The notes below the pieces were generated by a model. The model was given only the letters and a program-made list of their open reading frames with translations. It did no database searches and was not told where the DNA came from. A program made the position numbers and the translations under genes. Below, piece by piece: positions 1 to 5,834 of a stretch of DNA of 5,834 bases. The DNA comes from Gammaproteobacteria bacterium (GTDB lineage: Bacteria > Pseudomonadota > Gammaproteobacteria > Steroidobacterales > Steroidobacteraceae). The DNA is taken from NCBI GenBank assembly GCA_020846815.1, contig JADLDF010000082.1, forward strand, positions 1 through 5,834, in the 5' to 3' direction. Every line of letters starts with the position of its first letter. Position 1 is the stretch's first letter.

Positions 1-1300
1 CGATGATCAGCGGCGGACAGAACGCGATCGTGTCGTTGACCAGGGCACGTACGATCAGGCCCTGCTCGGCAGCCAGCCCGTAGACGCGCGGGCCGACCTT
101 GCGCTCGACCGGGAAGTTGCGATGCGCTGATTTGTCGGCGACCAGTTCAACCGCGCCGATCAGCCCGAGCCCGCGCACTTCGCCGACCAGCGGATGATCG
201 GCGAACTCCCTGAGGCGCCGCTGGAACCGCCCCGACACCGCCTTCACATGTTCGCCGATGCGAAGGTCGTCGTAGATCTTCTGCGTCTCCAGCGCGACCG
301 CCGCCGGCACCGGATGGCCGGAATAGGTGAAGCCGGTGCCGAAATTGCCGAACCGCCGGCTGCCTTCGACCAGCGCCTGGTAGATCTTCTCCGACACCAT
401 CACCGCACCGATCGGCTGGTAGGCCGCCGAGAGCTGCTTGGCCATGCTCATCATGTCGGGCTTCAGCCCGTAGGTCTCCGAGCCGAACATATTGCCGGTG
501 CGGTAGAAGCCGCTGATCACCTCGTCGACCAGGAGCAGGATGTCGTGGCGGGCGAGGATCGGCGTGATCGCCTCGAAATAGCCCTTGGGCGGCTCGATCA
601 CGCCGCCCGCACCAAGGAACGGTTCCGCGATGAAGGCGGCCACGGTATCGGGTCCCTCGGCCTCGATCAGCGCTTCGAGATTGCCGGCAAGGCGGCGCGC
701 GAAGGCCTCCTCGCTCTCGCCCTCCAGCGCATAGTGGTAATGGTGCGGGCAGTCGGTATGCAGGATGTTCTTGATCGGCAGATCGAAGGCGTTGTGCGCA
801 TACTGCAGGCCGGTGAGGCTGCCGGCGGCCACGGTGATGCCGTGATAGGCGCCGCGCCGCGCGATGATCTTCTTCTTCTGCGGCCGGCCGACGATGTTGT
901 TGTAGTACCAGACCAGCTTGACCTGGGTGTCGTTCGCCTCCGAGCCGGAATTGCAGAAGAACACCTTCGACATCGGCGCCGGCGCGCGCTGGATCAGGTA
1001 TTCGGCGAGCTCGATCGAGGGCTCGACCGCCTTGTGCGCGAAATTGTGGTAGAACGGCAGTGCCTCGAGCTGCCGGCGCGCCGCCTCGACCAGCCGCTTC
1101 TCACTGAAGCCGAGCGAAGCGCACCACAGGCCGGCCAGCCCCTCGATGTAGCGGTTGCCCTCGTCGTCATAGACATAGATGCCCTCGCCACGGCCGAACA
1201 CGACCGGCCCGCTGCGCTCGTGCTGGTCGAGATTGGTGAACGGGTGCAGGTGATAACGCACGTCGCGCGCCTGCAGGGAATTCGGGGCGGCTGGTTTCAT
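1..1300 (-). CDS. Class III PLP-dependent omega-aminotransferase, 3' end cut off by the window
   Basis: The visible 433 residues belong to a class III aminotransferase of the beta-alanine/omega-amino acid:pyruvate type, a cytoplasmic PLP enzyme moving the amino group of a primary amine to pyruvate or a similar keto acid. Seen in the translation: HLHPFTN near residue 17, GLAGLWCASLGF with Trp59, phosphate-binding GSEAND at 119-124, AYHG with Tyr152, LLLVDEVISGF with Asp259 (which pairs with the PLP ring nitrogen), and MAKQLS with the Schiff-base Lys288. FGTGFTYSGHPVPAA follows, and Arg418 lies in the segment GLIVRALVNDTIAFCPPLII, at the place of the substrate-carboxylate Arg of this family. 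Family members are about 455-460 residues, so some 25 are missing to the left. The alternative ATG at 1303 adds one Met. It starts 43 bases after the flavoprotein stop, so cotranscription is likely. It probably acts on an omega-amino acid or amine made by the upstream enzymes; the exact donor is unknown. Confidence 0.94.
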   Translation of the reverse strand, partial: MKPAAPNSLQARDVRYHLHPFTNLDQHERSGPVVFGRGEGIYVYDDEGNRYIEGLAGLWCASLGFSEKRLVEAARRQLEALPFYHNFAHKAVEPSIELAEYLIQRAPAPMSKVFFCNSGSEANDTQVKLVWYYNNIVGRPQKKKIIARRGAYHGITVAAGSLTGLQYAHNAFDLPIKNILHTDCPHHYHYALEGESEEAFARRLAGNLEALIEAEGPDTVAAFIAEPFLGAGGVIEPPKGYFEAITPILARHDILLLVDEVISGFYRTGNMFGSETYGLKPDMMSMAKQLSAAYQPIGAVMVSEKIYQALVEGSRRFGNFGTGFTYSGHPVPAAVALETQKIYDDLRIGEHVKAVSGRFQRRLREFADHPLVGEVRGLGLIGAVELVADKSAHRNFPVERKVGPRVYGLAAEQGLIVRALVNDTIAFCPPLII

Positions 1301-1303
1301 CAT

Positions 1304-1312
1304 CCTCTCCTT
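1304..1312 (-). promoter_or_regulatory. Shine-Dalgarno and tandem ATG start of the aminotransferase gene
   Basis: AAGGAGAGG on the minus strand runs directly into two in-frame ATG codons (1303-1301 and 1300-1298). The AGGAG core is three bases from the first ATG and six from the second, so the second is the better spaced start. The choice changes the protein by one methionine only. Confidence 0.7.
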
Positions 1313-1343
1313 GCGCGTTTCGCGGGCAGCGTTGCGGCGCGCG

Positions 1344-3788
1344 TCACAGGCGCGTCCTGGCTCCCGTCGGGTCGTAGAAGGATTGCAGCGATGCCTGCGC
1401 GCGGTAGCGTTCGCAGGCGATCTCGATCTCGAACGTGCTCTGCTCCAGCAGCGCCTTGCCCACGCCGTCGGCGTGGCGGACATAACCCATGCCGACGGCA
1501 TGCCCGAGCGTGAAGCCGTAGGCGCCGGAGCGCAGATAGCCGACGATCTCGCCGTTCATGCGGATCAGCTCGTCCTTGTGCAGGTCGGGCGCCGGGTCCT
1601 CGAGACGGAACAGCACCATCCGCTTCTTCAGGACCTGGCCGCGCTGGGCGGCGACCGCGTCGCGGCCGATGAATCCGCCTGGCTTGTCCGGCTTGACGGT
1701 GAATCCAAGCCCTGCCTCGTAGGGCGTGTCGTCCGGCGTCAGGTCGAGCCCGAACTCGCGATAGCCGCGCTCGCAGCGAAGGTGCTCCAGCGCGTGATAG
1801 CCGGCATGCTTCAGCCCGAACGCCTGCCCGGCGGTAACGATGCGATCGTAGATGTCGGGCGCGAACTCGCTCGGGATGTAGAGCTCGAAGCCGAGCTCGC
1901 CGACGAAGGTCAGCCGGTTGGCGAGAACCCGCCCGTAGCCGAGGTCGATCTCGCGCGAGGCAGCAAAGGGGAAGGCCTCGTTCGACAGGTCGTCGTCGGT
2001 AAGGCCCTGCAGCAGCGCCCGCGAGCGCGGTCCCTGGATGGAAAGCACCGCCCAGCCCGACGTCACGTCGGTGATGAAGGCGTGGTCACCGGCGCCGACA
2101 TTACGCTCCATCCACGCCCTGTCGCGCGGCAGGAACGCCGCCGAGGAGACGACCATGTAGCGATCCTCGGCGAGCCGGTTGACGGTGACGTCGGCCTCGA
2201 TCCCGCCGCGCCGGTTCAGCATGTGAGTATAGACGATGCGGCCCGGTTCGACATCGACATCGTTCCCGCACAGGCGCTGCAGCAGGCGGCTCGCGTCGCG
2301 CCCCTGCACCAGCGTCTTGCCGAACGAGCTCAGGTCGAACAGCGCGACATTCTCGCGCGCAGCCCGGCACTCCGCGGCGGTATGCGCATACCAGTTCGGC
2401 TGGTGCCAGGCGTATTCGTCGCGCGGCTCCACGCCTTCCGGCGCGTACCAGTTGGCGCGCTCCCAGCCATGCACCTCGCCGAAGCAGGCGTTCTCGGCCT
2501 TGACGCGATCGTGCAGCGGCGTCCTGCGCACGCCCCGCGCGGAGGCGCGCTGCAGATTCGGCCAGTGCATCCGGAAGATCGAGGCCAGCGATTCCGCGCC
2601 GCGCGCCTCGACATAGGCGCGATTGGCCTGGAAGCGGTGGAAGCGGGCGACGTCCACATCGGCGAGATCCATGGTCGGCTCGCCCGCCACGATCCATTCG
2701 GCGAGCGCCTTCGAGGCACCCGGCGCCATCTCGAAGCCTTCGGAATTGTAGCCGGCCGAGACGAAGCAGCGCGCAAGCCCCGGCAGTTCGCCGATCACGA
2801 AGTTGGCGTCCGGCGTGAAACTCTCCGGCCCGTTCATGAACTGCGCGATGCCGACATTCTCGAGCGCCGGGATCGCCTCGCAGGCCATGCCGTAGGGCAG
2901 CGCGAAGTGGTCCCAGTCGTCGGGAAGGTGGATGAACTCGCCCGGATTCGGCAGTGTGGCAACGCGGATCGGCTTCGGCTCCGGCTCAAACGCGCCGACC
3001 AGCAGCTTGCCGGCGTCCTCCTTGACATAGACATAGCCGTCGGTGTCGCGGAGCACGGGAAGTCCGGGCGTCGCCATCTCCATCGACTGGGTGACGACAT
3101 AGAAATGTTCGCACGGATTGAGCGGCACGACCGCGCCGAGCTGGGCGGCGAACTCGCGTGTCCAGAGACCGCAGGCCAGCACCAGCGTCTCGCATGTGAT
3201 CTCGCCGGCAGTGGTGGTCAGCCGGTAGCCCTCTGCCGCGCGTGCCATGTTCGTGACGGGTGTGCGCTCGAAAATGCGCGCACCACCCCGCCGCGCGCCC
3301 TGCGCGAACGCCATCACCGTATCGACGGCGTTCAGCTGCCCGTCCTTCGGGATGAACAGCGCACCGGCGACAAGTTTCGTCGCAAGCCCCGGATAAAGTC
3401 GGCCTGCCTCGTCCGGCGAGATCATCTCGGCCGCGACGCCGTAGCTCCGGGCGATGCTCGCCCGCCGCTTCAGCTCGTAGACACGCTCGCTGTCGCGGGC
3501 GATCGCGAGCGTGCCGTTCTGCTTGAAACCGATCGACTGCCCGGTCTCGGCCTCCAACGTCTCGTAGAGCCGGCTGTTGACGTGCGACAGGTCGGTCATC
3601 GCATGGCTCGAGCGCAGCTGCATGATCAGCCCGGCGGCGTGCCACGACGTGCCGCAGGTCAGCACACCGCGCTCCAGCAGCACGACATCGCGCTTGCCCA
3701 GCCGCGTCAGTTGCCAGGCAAGGCTCGTGCCGGCAACACCGCCGCCGATGACGACGATTTCAGCATGGGTCGGCAGTCCGCCGTTCAT
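1344..3788 (-). CDS. Dimethylglycine/sarcosine dehydrogenase-like FAD oxidoreductase with folate-binding aminomethyltransferase domain
   Basis: An 814-residue cytoplasmic flavoprotein of the usual length for the family. Family members oxidatively demethylate N-methyl amines such as dimethylglycine or sarcosine and pass the one-carbon unit to tetrahydrofolate. Domains in order: DAO-type FAD domain (about 10-368), FAO central domain (about 371-427), GcvT folate domain (about 431-690), GcvT C-terminal barrel (about 715-805). The N-terminus shows the dinucleotide motif G15-x-G17-x-x-G20 and an acidic Glu39 ending the second strand. SWHAAG at 48-53 contains His50, which matches the histidine that carries covalent FAD in dimethylglycine dehydrogenases. 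In the folate half, GGIEADVTV carries Asp533, at the place of the Asp that activates tetrahydrofolate in relatives. ERGYREFGLDL and GGFIGRDA are typical of the GcvT region. There is no signal peptide. The start follows a GAGGCG Shine-Dalgarno. The substrate cannot be told; the HyuB-like and aminotransferase neighbours suggest an N-methylated amino acid released by ring opening. Confidence 0.93.
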   Translation of the reverse strand: MNGGLPTHAEIVVIGGGVAGTSLAWQLTRLGKRDVVLLERGVLTCGTSWHAAGLIMQLRSSHAMTDLSHVNSRLYETLEAETGQSIGFKQNGTLAIARDSERVYELKRRASIARSYGVAAEMISPDEAGRLYPGLATKLVAGALFIPKDGQLNAVDTVMAFAQGARRGGARIFERTPVTNMARAAEGYRLTTTAGEITCETLVLACGLWTREFAAQLGAVVPLNPCEHFYVVTQSMEMATPGLPVLRDTDGYVYVKEDAGKLLVGAFEPEPKPIRVATLPNPGEFIHLPDDWDHFALPYGMACEAIPALENVGIAQFMNGPESFTPDANFVIGELPGLARCFVSAGYNSEGFEMAPGASKALAEWIVAGEPTMDLADVDVARFHRFQANRAYVEARGAESLASIFRMHWPNLQRASARGVRRTPLHDRVKAENACFGEVHGWERANWYAPEGVEPRDEYAWHQPNWYAHTAAECRAARENVALFDLSSFGKTLVQGRDASRLLQRLCGNDVDVEPGRIVYTHMLNRRGGIEADVTVNRLAEDRYMVVSSAAFLPRDRAWMERNVGAGDHAFITDVTSGWAVLSIQGPRSRALLQGLTDDDLSNEAFPFAASREIDLGYGRVLANRLTFVGELGFELYIPSEFAPDIYDRIVTAGQAFGLKHAGYHALEHLRCERGYREFGLDLTPDDTPYEAGLGFTVKPDKPGGFIGRDAVAAQRGQVLKKRMVLFRLEDPAPDLHKDELIRMNGEIVGYLRSGAYGFTLGHAVGMGYVRHADGVGKALLEQSTFEIEIACERYRAQASLQSFYDPTGARTRL

Positions 3789-3791
3789 TTA

Positions 3792-3822
3792 CGCCTCGCG
3801 CCCCTCGCCTTGCGATGAGGCG
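3792..3822 (-). promoter_or_regulatory. Shine-Dalgarno of the flavoprotein gene and a complementary upstream segment
   Basis: On the minus strand GAGGCG (3797-3792) sits just before the ATG at 3788, with GAGG five bases upstream of it, and is the likely ribosome-binding site. CGCCTC at 3822-3817 is its exact complement 19 bases earlier. The same segment can instead pair with AGGCG at 3810-3806, giving a small 5-bp hairpin, and its first three bases belong to the 12-bp inverted repeat. The three pairings exclude one another. The Shine-Dalgarno call is fairly safe; regulation by alternative folding is only a possibility, since short complements are common in GC-rich DNA. Confidence 0.4.
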
Positions 3823-3848
3823 GGCGCCGTGGCTCGCACGGCGCCCGC
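3820..3848 (-). repeat. Perfect 12-bp inverted repeat with 5-base loop between the reductase and flavoprotein genes
   Basis: Arms at 3820-3831 (gcgggcgccgtg) and 3837-3848 (cacggcgcccgc) are exact reverse complements around the loop gctcg. The element lies wholly in the 94-base non-coding gap, 34 bases downstream of the reductase stop and 31 bases upstream of the flavoprotein start. In RNA it would form a very stable GC-rich hairpin. No run of U follows it on either strand, so it does not look like a standard intrinsic terminator. It could be an mRNA-stabilising or processing element, an attenuator, or a dispersed palindromic repeat. The structure is seen directly; its role is not known. Confidence 0.75.
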
Positions 3849-3882
3849 AACGGTCCAGGCCAACCTCTCGGGCTGTAGAGTC

Positions 3883-4665
3883 TCAGACCGCCCAGCCGCC
3901 GCACACCACCAGTTCCTGGCCGGTGATGTTCTTGGAGTCGTCGCACGACAAGAACACCACCGCGTTGGCAATGTCCTCCGGCGTGGTGACGCGATGCAGC
4001 GCCATCTCGTCGAGATACTCCTCGTAGACCTGCTCATAGGTCCAGCCGCGCTTCTCCGCCTTGACGCGGCACAGTTTCTCCATCCGCGGCGTCTGCACGA
4101 TGCCGGGCATGATCGCGTTGACGTTGATGTTGAACTCGCCGGCATCGAGCGCAGCCGTGCGGGTCAGGCCGCGCACGCCCCATTTCGAGGCGCTGTAGGC
4201 AGCGCGATTCTTGTATCCGCGCATGCCCGAGCCGCCGCCGAGATTGACGACCTTGCCGTAGCGCTGCTTGATCATCGTCGGCATCACGTGCTTCATCGGC
4301 AGGAACGGGCCGACGATGTTCTTGCGCAGCAGGTCCAGGAAGTCGGTCGCGTCGATCTCCCAGACCGGCGTCTCGATCGGCCCGGTGGCGCCCGCCGCGT
4401 TCACCAGCACGTCGATGCGGCCGCCGAAGAAGGCGAGCGCTGCCTCGACGATCGCCTTCACGTCGGCCTCGACCGTGCAGTCGCCCTCCTTGAGGGCGAC
4501 CTTCACGCCCTTCGCCTTCAGCTCGGTGGCGAGCTCCTCGAGCGGGCCGCGCGAGCGGGCAGTCAGGAACAGCTCCGCGCCCTCCTCGGCCAGCTTGCGG
4601 GTGATGGTGCCGCCCATGCCCTGCGCGGCGCCGGTGATGATGACCTTGCGTTTGTCGAGTTTCAT
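3883..4665 (-). CDS. Short-chain dehydrogenase/reductase (classical SDR) with a Gly in place of the catalytic Ser
   Basis: A 260-residue cytoplasmic NAD(P)-dependent oxidoreductase of the usual classical-SDR length. Seen in sequence: cofactor motif TGAAQGMG at residues 11-18, NAAG at 89-92, the active-site Asn at N116, and YSASK with Tyr157 and Lys161. The C-terminus has PEDIANAVVFL and ITGQELVVCGGW, the usual end of the fold. After the second beta strand comes LTARS with no acidic residue and Arg37, which hints at NADP(H) rather than NAD; this is an inference. The position 13 residues before Tyr157, normally the catalytic Ser, is Gly144 in the run NLGGGSG; the nearest Ser is Ser146. The residues around 190-215 (PRMEKLCRVKAEKRGWTYEQ) form the variable substrate lid. 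In this operon it could reduce or oxidise a carbonyl/alcohol intermediate made by the neighbouring enzymes. The family is certain; substrate and direction are unknown. Confidence 0.95.
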   Translation of the reverse strand: MKLDKRKVIITGAAQGMGGTITRKLAEEGAELFLTARSRGPLEELATELKAKGVKVALKEGDCTVEADVKAIVEAALAFFGGRIDVLVNAAGATGPIETPVWEIDATDFLDLLRKNIVGPFLPMKHVMPTMIKQRYGKVVNLGGGSGMRGYKNRAAYSASKWGVRGLTRTAALDAGEFNINVNAIMPGIVQTPRMEKLCRVKAEKRGWTYEQVYEEYLDEMALHRVTTPEDIANAVVFLSCDDSKNITGQELVVCGGWAV

Positions 4666-4670
4666 GGTGT

Positions 4671-4676
4671 CTCTCC
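4671..4676 (-). promoter_or_regulatory. Shine-Dalgarno of the short-chain reductase gene
   Basis: GGAGAG on the minus strand, with the GGAG core seven bases before the ATG at 4665. It fixes that start, which also places the SDR nucleotide-binding motif at the usual distance of about ten residues from the N-terminus. It lies wholly in the 26-base gap after the HyuB-like stop, in keeping with separate initiation within one transcript. Confidence 0.75.
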
Positions 4677-4691
4677 GTTGGTTTCCGTTGC

Positions 4692-5834
4692 CTATGCCGG
4701 CGCGCCGTAGCCGCCGCCACCGCTGGACTTCATGATCACGCAGTCGTCCTGGTAGAGCGTGACGTGGGTCTTGCCCGAGATCGGCTGCATCGTGCCGTCG
4801 GCGCGCCGGATCACGATCTCGAACGTCTTGCCCGGCTCGCCGCCCTGCAGCCCGTAGGGCGGGACGACGTAGCGTTCGACCATGCTGGTCATGCCCATCT
4901 CGGGCGCCAGGATGCGGTAGTGCCGCTCCTGTCCCGGCCCGCCGCGATGGCGTCCGCGCCCGCCCGAGTCCTGGCGCAGCGCCTGGCGCTCGATGCGGAT
5001 CGGATAGAAGGTCTCGATGATCTCCGCCGGCGTGTTCATCACGTTCGACATGTGCGGCCGCACCGCCGGGCCGCCATCGCGCTCGGCACGCGCACCCTCG
5101 CCGCCGGCATGCACCTCATAGAGCGTGGTCCAGCCGCCGGTGCGCGGATCGACGCCGCTGAACAGCAGCAGCCCCGACGTGGTCGAGCCGCCGGCGCTCA
5201 GCCGCTCGGGCGTCACCGCCTCGAACGCCTTGAAGATCGCATCGACCATGCGCTGCGAGGTCTCGTGGTTGCCGCCGACGACGGGGCGCGAATAGGGCGG
5301 GTTGACCAGCGAGCCCGGCCTCGTGATCACCTCCAGCGGCCGCCCGCAGCCGGCGTTCGGCTGGATGTCGGGGCCGGCGATCGCCTTCATCGCGTAGAAC
5401 ACGCTGGCGCCGGCGGTGAACGGGGTCGCGTTCAGTGGCCCCTTGGCGGCATCGTCGGTCTCGGTGAAGTCGAAGGTCGCGCGGTCGCCGGCGATCGTCA
5501 CGCGCACCCTGACCGCGATCGGGCGGTTGTCGATGCCGTCGTGGTCGAGGAAATCCTCGCCGAGATAGACGCCGTCCGGAATCGCGCTGATGGCCGCGCG
5601 CATCTGCCGCTCGGACTGGTCGTGGATGTCGGCGATCGCGGCCTGCACGGTGGCGGCGCCATACTCCTTGAACAGTTCCTGCAGCCGCTCGTCGGCCGAG
5701 CGGGTTGCCGCCATCTGCGCCATGATGTCGCCCTCGCGCTCCTCGCCGCCGCGGACATTGGCAACGACGACGTCGAGCTTCTCGCGATCGGGGCCGGCCG
5801 CGGTGAACAGGCGGAAGGGCGGAATGCGCAGGCC
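4692..5834 (-). CDS. Hydantoinase B/oxoprolinase family subunit (HyuB-like), 5' end cut off by the window
   Basis: This is the C-terminal 380 residues of a HyuB-type subunit. The family works in the cytoplasm, normally with a HyuA ATPase partner, in ATP-dependent opening of cyclic amides such as hydantoins, 5-oxoproline or lactams; relatives form acetone and acetophenone carboxylase subunits. The visible part starts with GLRIPPFRLF and ANVRGGEEREGD, a typical central block. It continues with GGNHETSQRMVDAIFKAF, SAGGSTTSG, a Gly-rich segment with RPHMSNVMNTPAEIIE, YPIRIERQALRQDSGGRGR, and the usual end SSGGGGYGAPA before TAG. Family members are commonly 520-600 residues, so roughly 150-200 N-terminal residues lie to the right. 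The ATG at 5723 is internal, because family sequence continues in frame upstream of it. A 26-base gap separates it from the reductase gene, so the two are probably cotranscribed. The family call is strong; the substrate is unknown and HyuA is not in view. Confidence 0.93.
   Translation of the reverse strand, partial: GLRIPPFRLFTAAGPDREKLDVVVANVRGGEEREGDIMAQMAATRSADERLQELFKEYGAATVQAAIADIHDQSERQMRAAISAIPDGVYLGEDFLDHDGIDNRPIAVRVRVTIAGDRATFDFTETDDAAKGPLNATPFTAGASVFYAMKAIAGPDIQPNAGCGRPLEVITRPGSLVNPPYSRPVVGGNHETSQRMVDAIFKAFEAVTPERLSAGGSTTSGLLLFSGVDPRTGGWTTLYEVHAGGEGARAERDGGPAVRPHMSNVMNTPAEIIETFYPIRIERQALRQDSGGRGRHRGGPGQERHYRILAPEMGMTSMVERYVVPPYGLQGGEPGKTFEIVIRRADGTMQPISGKTHVTLYQDDCVIMKSSGGGGYGAPA

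Noticed and set aside
1304..1343. Promoter or terminator between the flavoprotein and aminotransferase genes
   Set aside because: The gap holds only GC-rich spacer and the ribosome-binding site. I see no -35/-10 pair and no convincing hairpin.
194..1513. A 439-codon plus-strand open frame opposite the aminotransferase
   Set aside because: The minus strand encodes the full aminotransferase motif set over this range. The plus-strand product resembles no known family and crosses the boundary between two real genes.
2101..2697. Other-frame minus-strand open frames inside the flavoprotein gene
   Set aside because: Arg- and Ala-rich low-quality translations in a shifted frame of an intact coding gene.
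1311..3818. An 835-codon open frame on the plus strand, opposite and slightly longer than the flavoprotein gene
   Set aside because: Its translation has no recognisable domain and is rich in Arg, Ala, Val and Asp repeats of no family. The minus strand here encodes a complete family protein from end to end. Long antisense frames are common opposite GC-rich genes whose codons end in G or C.
3820..3848. Intrinsic transcription terminator ending the transcript after the SDR gene
   Set aside because: The stem is strong, but neither strand has a T-run after it, and the next gene follows on the same strand 31 bases later. It was kept as an inverted repeat only.
3577..4710. Plus-strand open frames opposite the SDR and the intergenic gap
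   Set aside because: They run across real gene boundaries and show no domain signals, while the SDR is complete on the other strand.
4692..5723. The ATG at 5723 as the true start of the HyuB-like gene
   Set aside because: The frame stays open to the window edge, and the 37 codons before this ATG encode conserved family sequence (GLRIPPFRLF, ANVRGGEEREGD). The gene is cut by the window instead.

Overview
The window is GC-rich bacterial chromosomal-type DNA. Every real gene lies on the minus strand and uses codons that end almost always in G or C. Gene style and family content suggest a soil or rhizosphere alphaproteobacterium, but there is no marker gene here, so this placement is a loose inference.

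Read in the direction of transcription, from right to left, there are four genes: the C-terminal two thirds of a hydantoinase B/oxoprolinase-family subunit (runs off the right edge), a 260-residue short-chain dehydrogenase/reductase, an 814-residue dimethylglycine/sarcosine dehydrogenase-like flavoprotein with a folate-binding aminomethyltransferase half, and a class III (omega) aminotransferase (runs off the left edge). The gaps are 26, 94 and 43 bases, with no promoter or U-tract terminator visible in them, so the four are probably one operon. Most gaps are only ribosome-binding sites. The 94-base gap before the flavoprotein is different: it holds a perfect 12-bp inverted repeat and a segment that could pair with the flavoprotein's Shine-Dalgarno sequence.

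The gene set reads as a catabolic route for a nitrogen compound with an amide ring. HyuA/HyuB-type enzymes open lactams, hydantoins or oxoproline. The flavoprotein family removes N-methyl groups from secondary or tertiary amines and passes the one-carbon unit to tetrahydrofolate. Omega-aminotransferases turn the resulting primary amine into an aldehyde or keto acid, and an SDR can then change the carbonyl/alcohol redox state. The order ring opening, N-demethylation, transamination, carbonyl redox is an inference. Separate parts of it resemble known routes for caprolactam, N-methylpyrrolidone and creatinine/N-methylhydantoin. The actual substrate cannot be read from the sequence.

No RNA genes, mobile elements, CRISPR arrays or attachment sites were seen. 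The long open frames on the plus strand are antisense shadows of the real genes.
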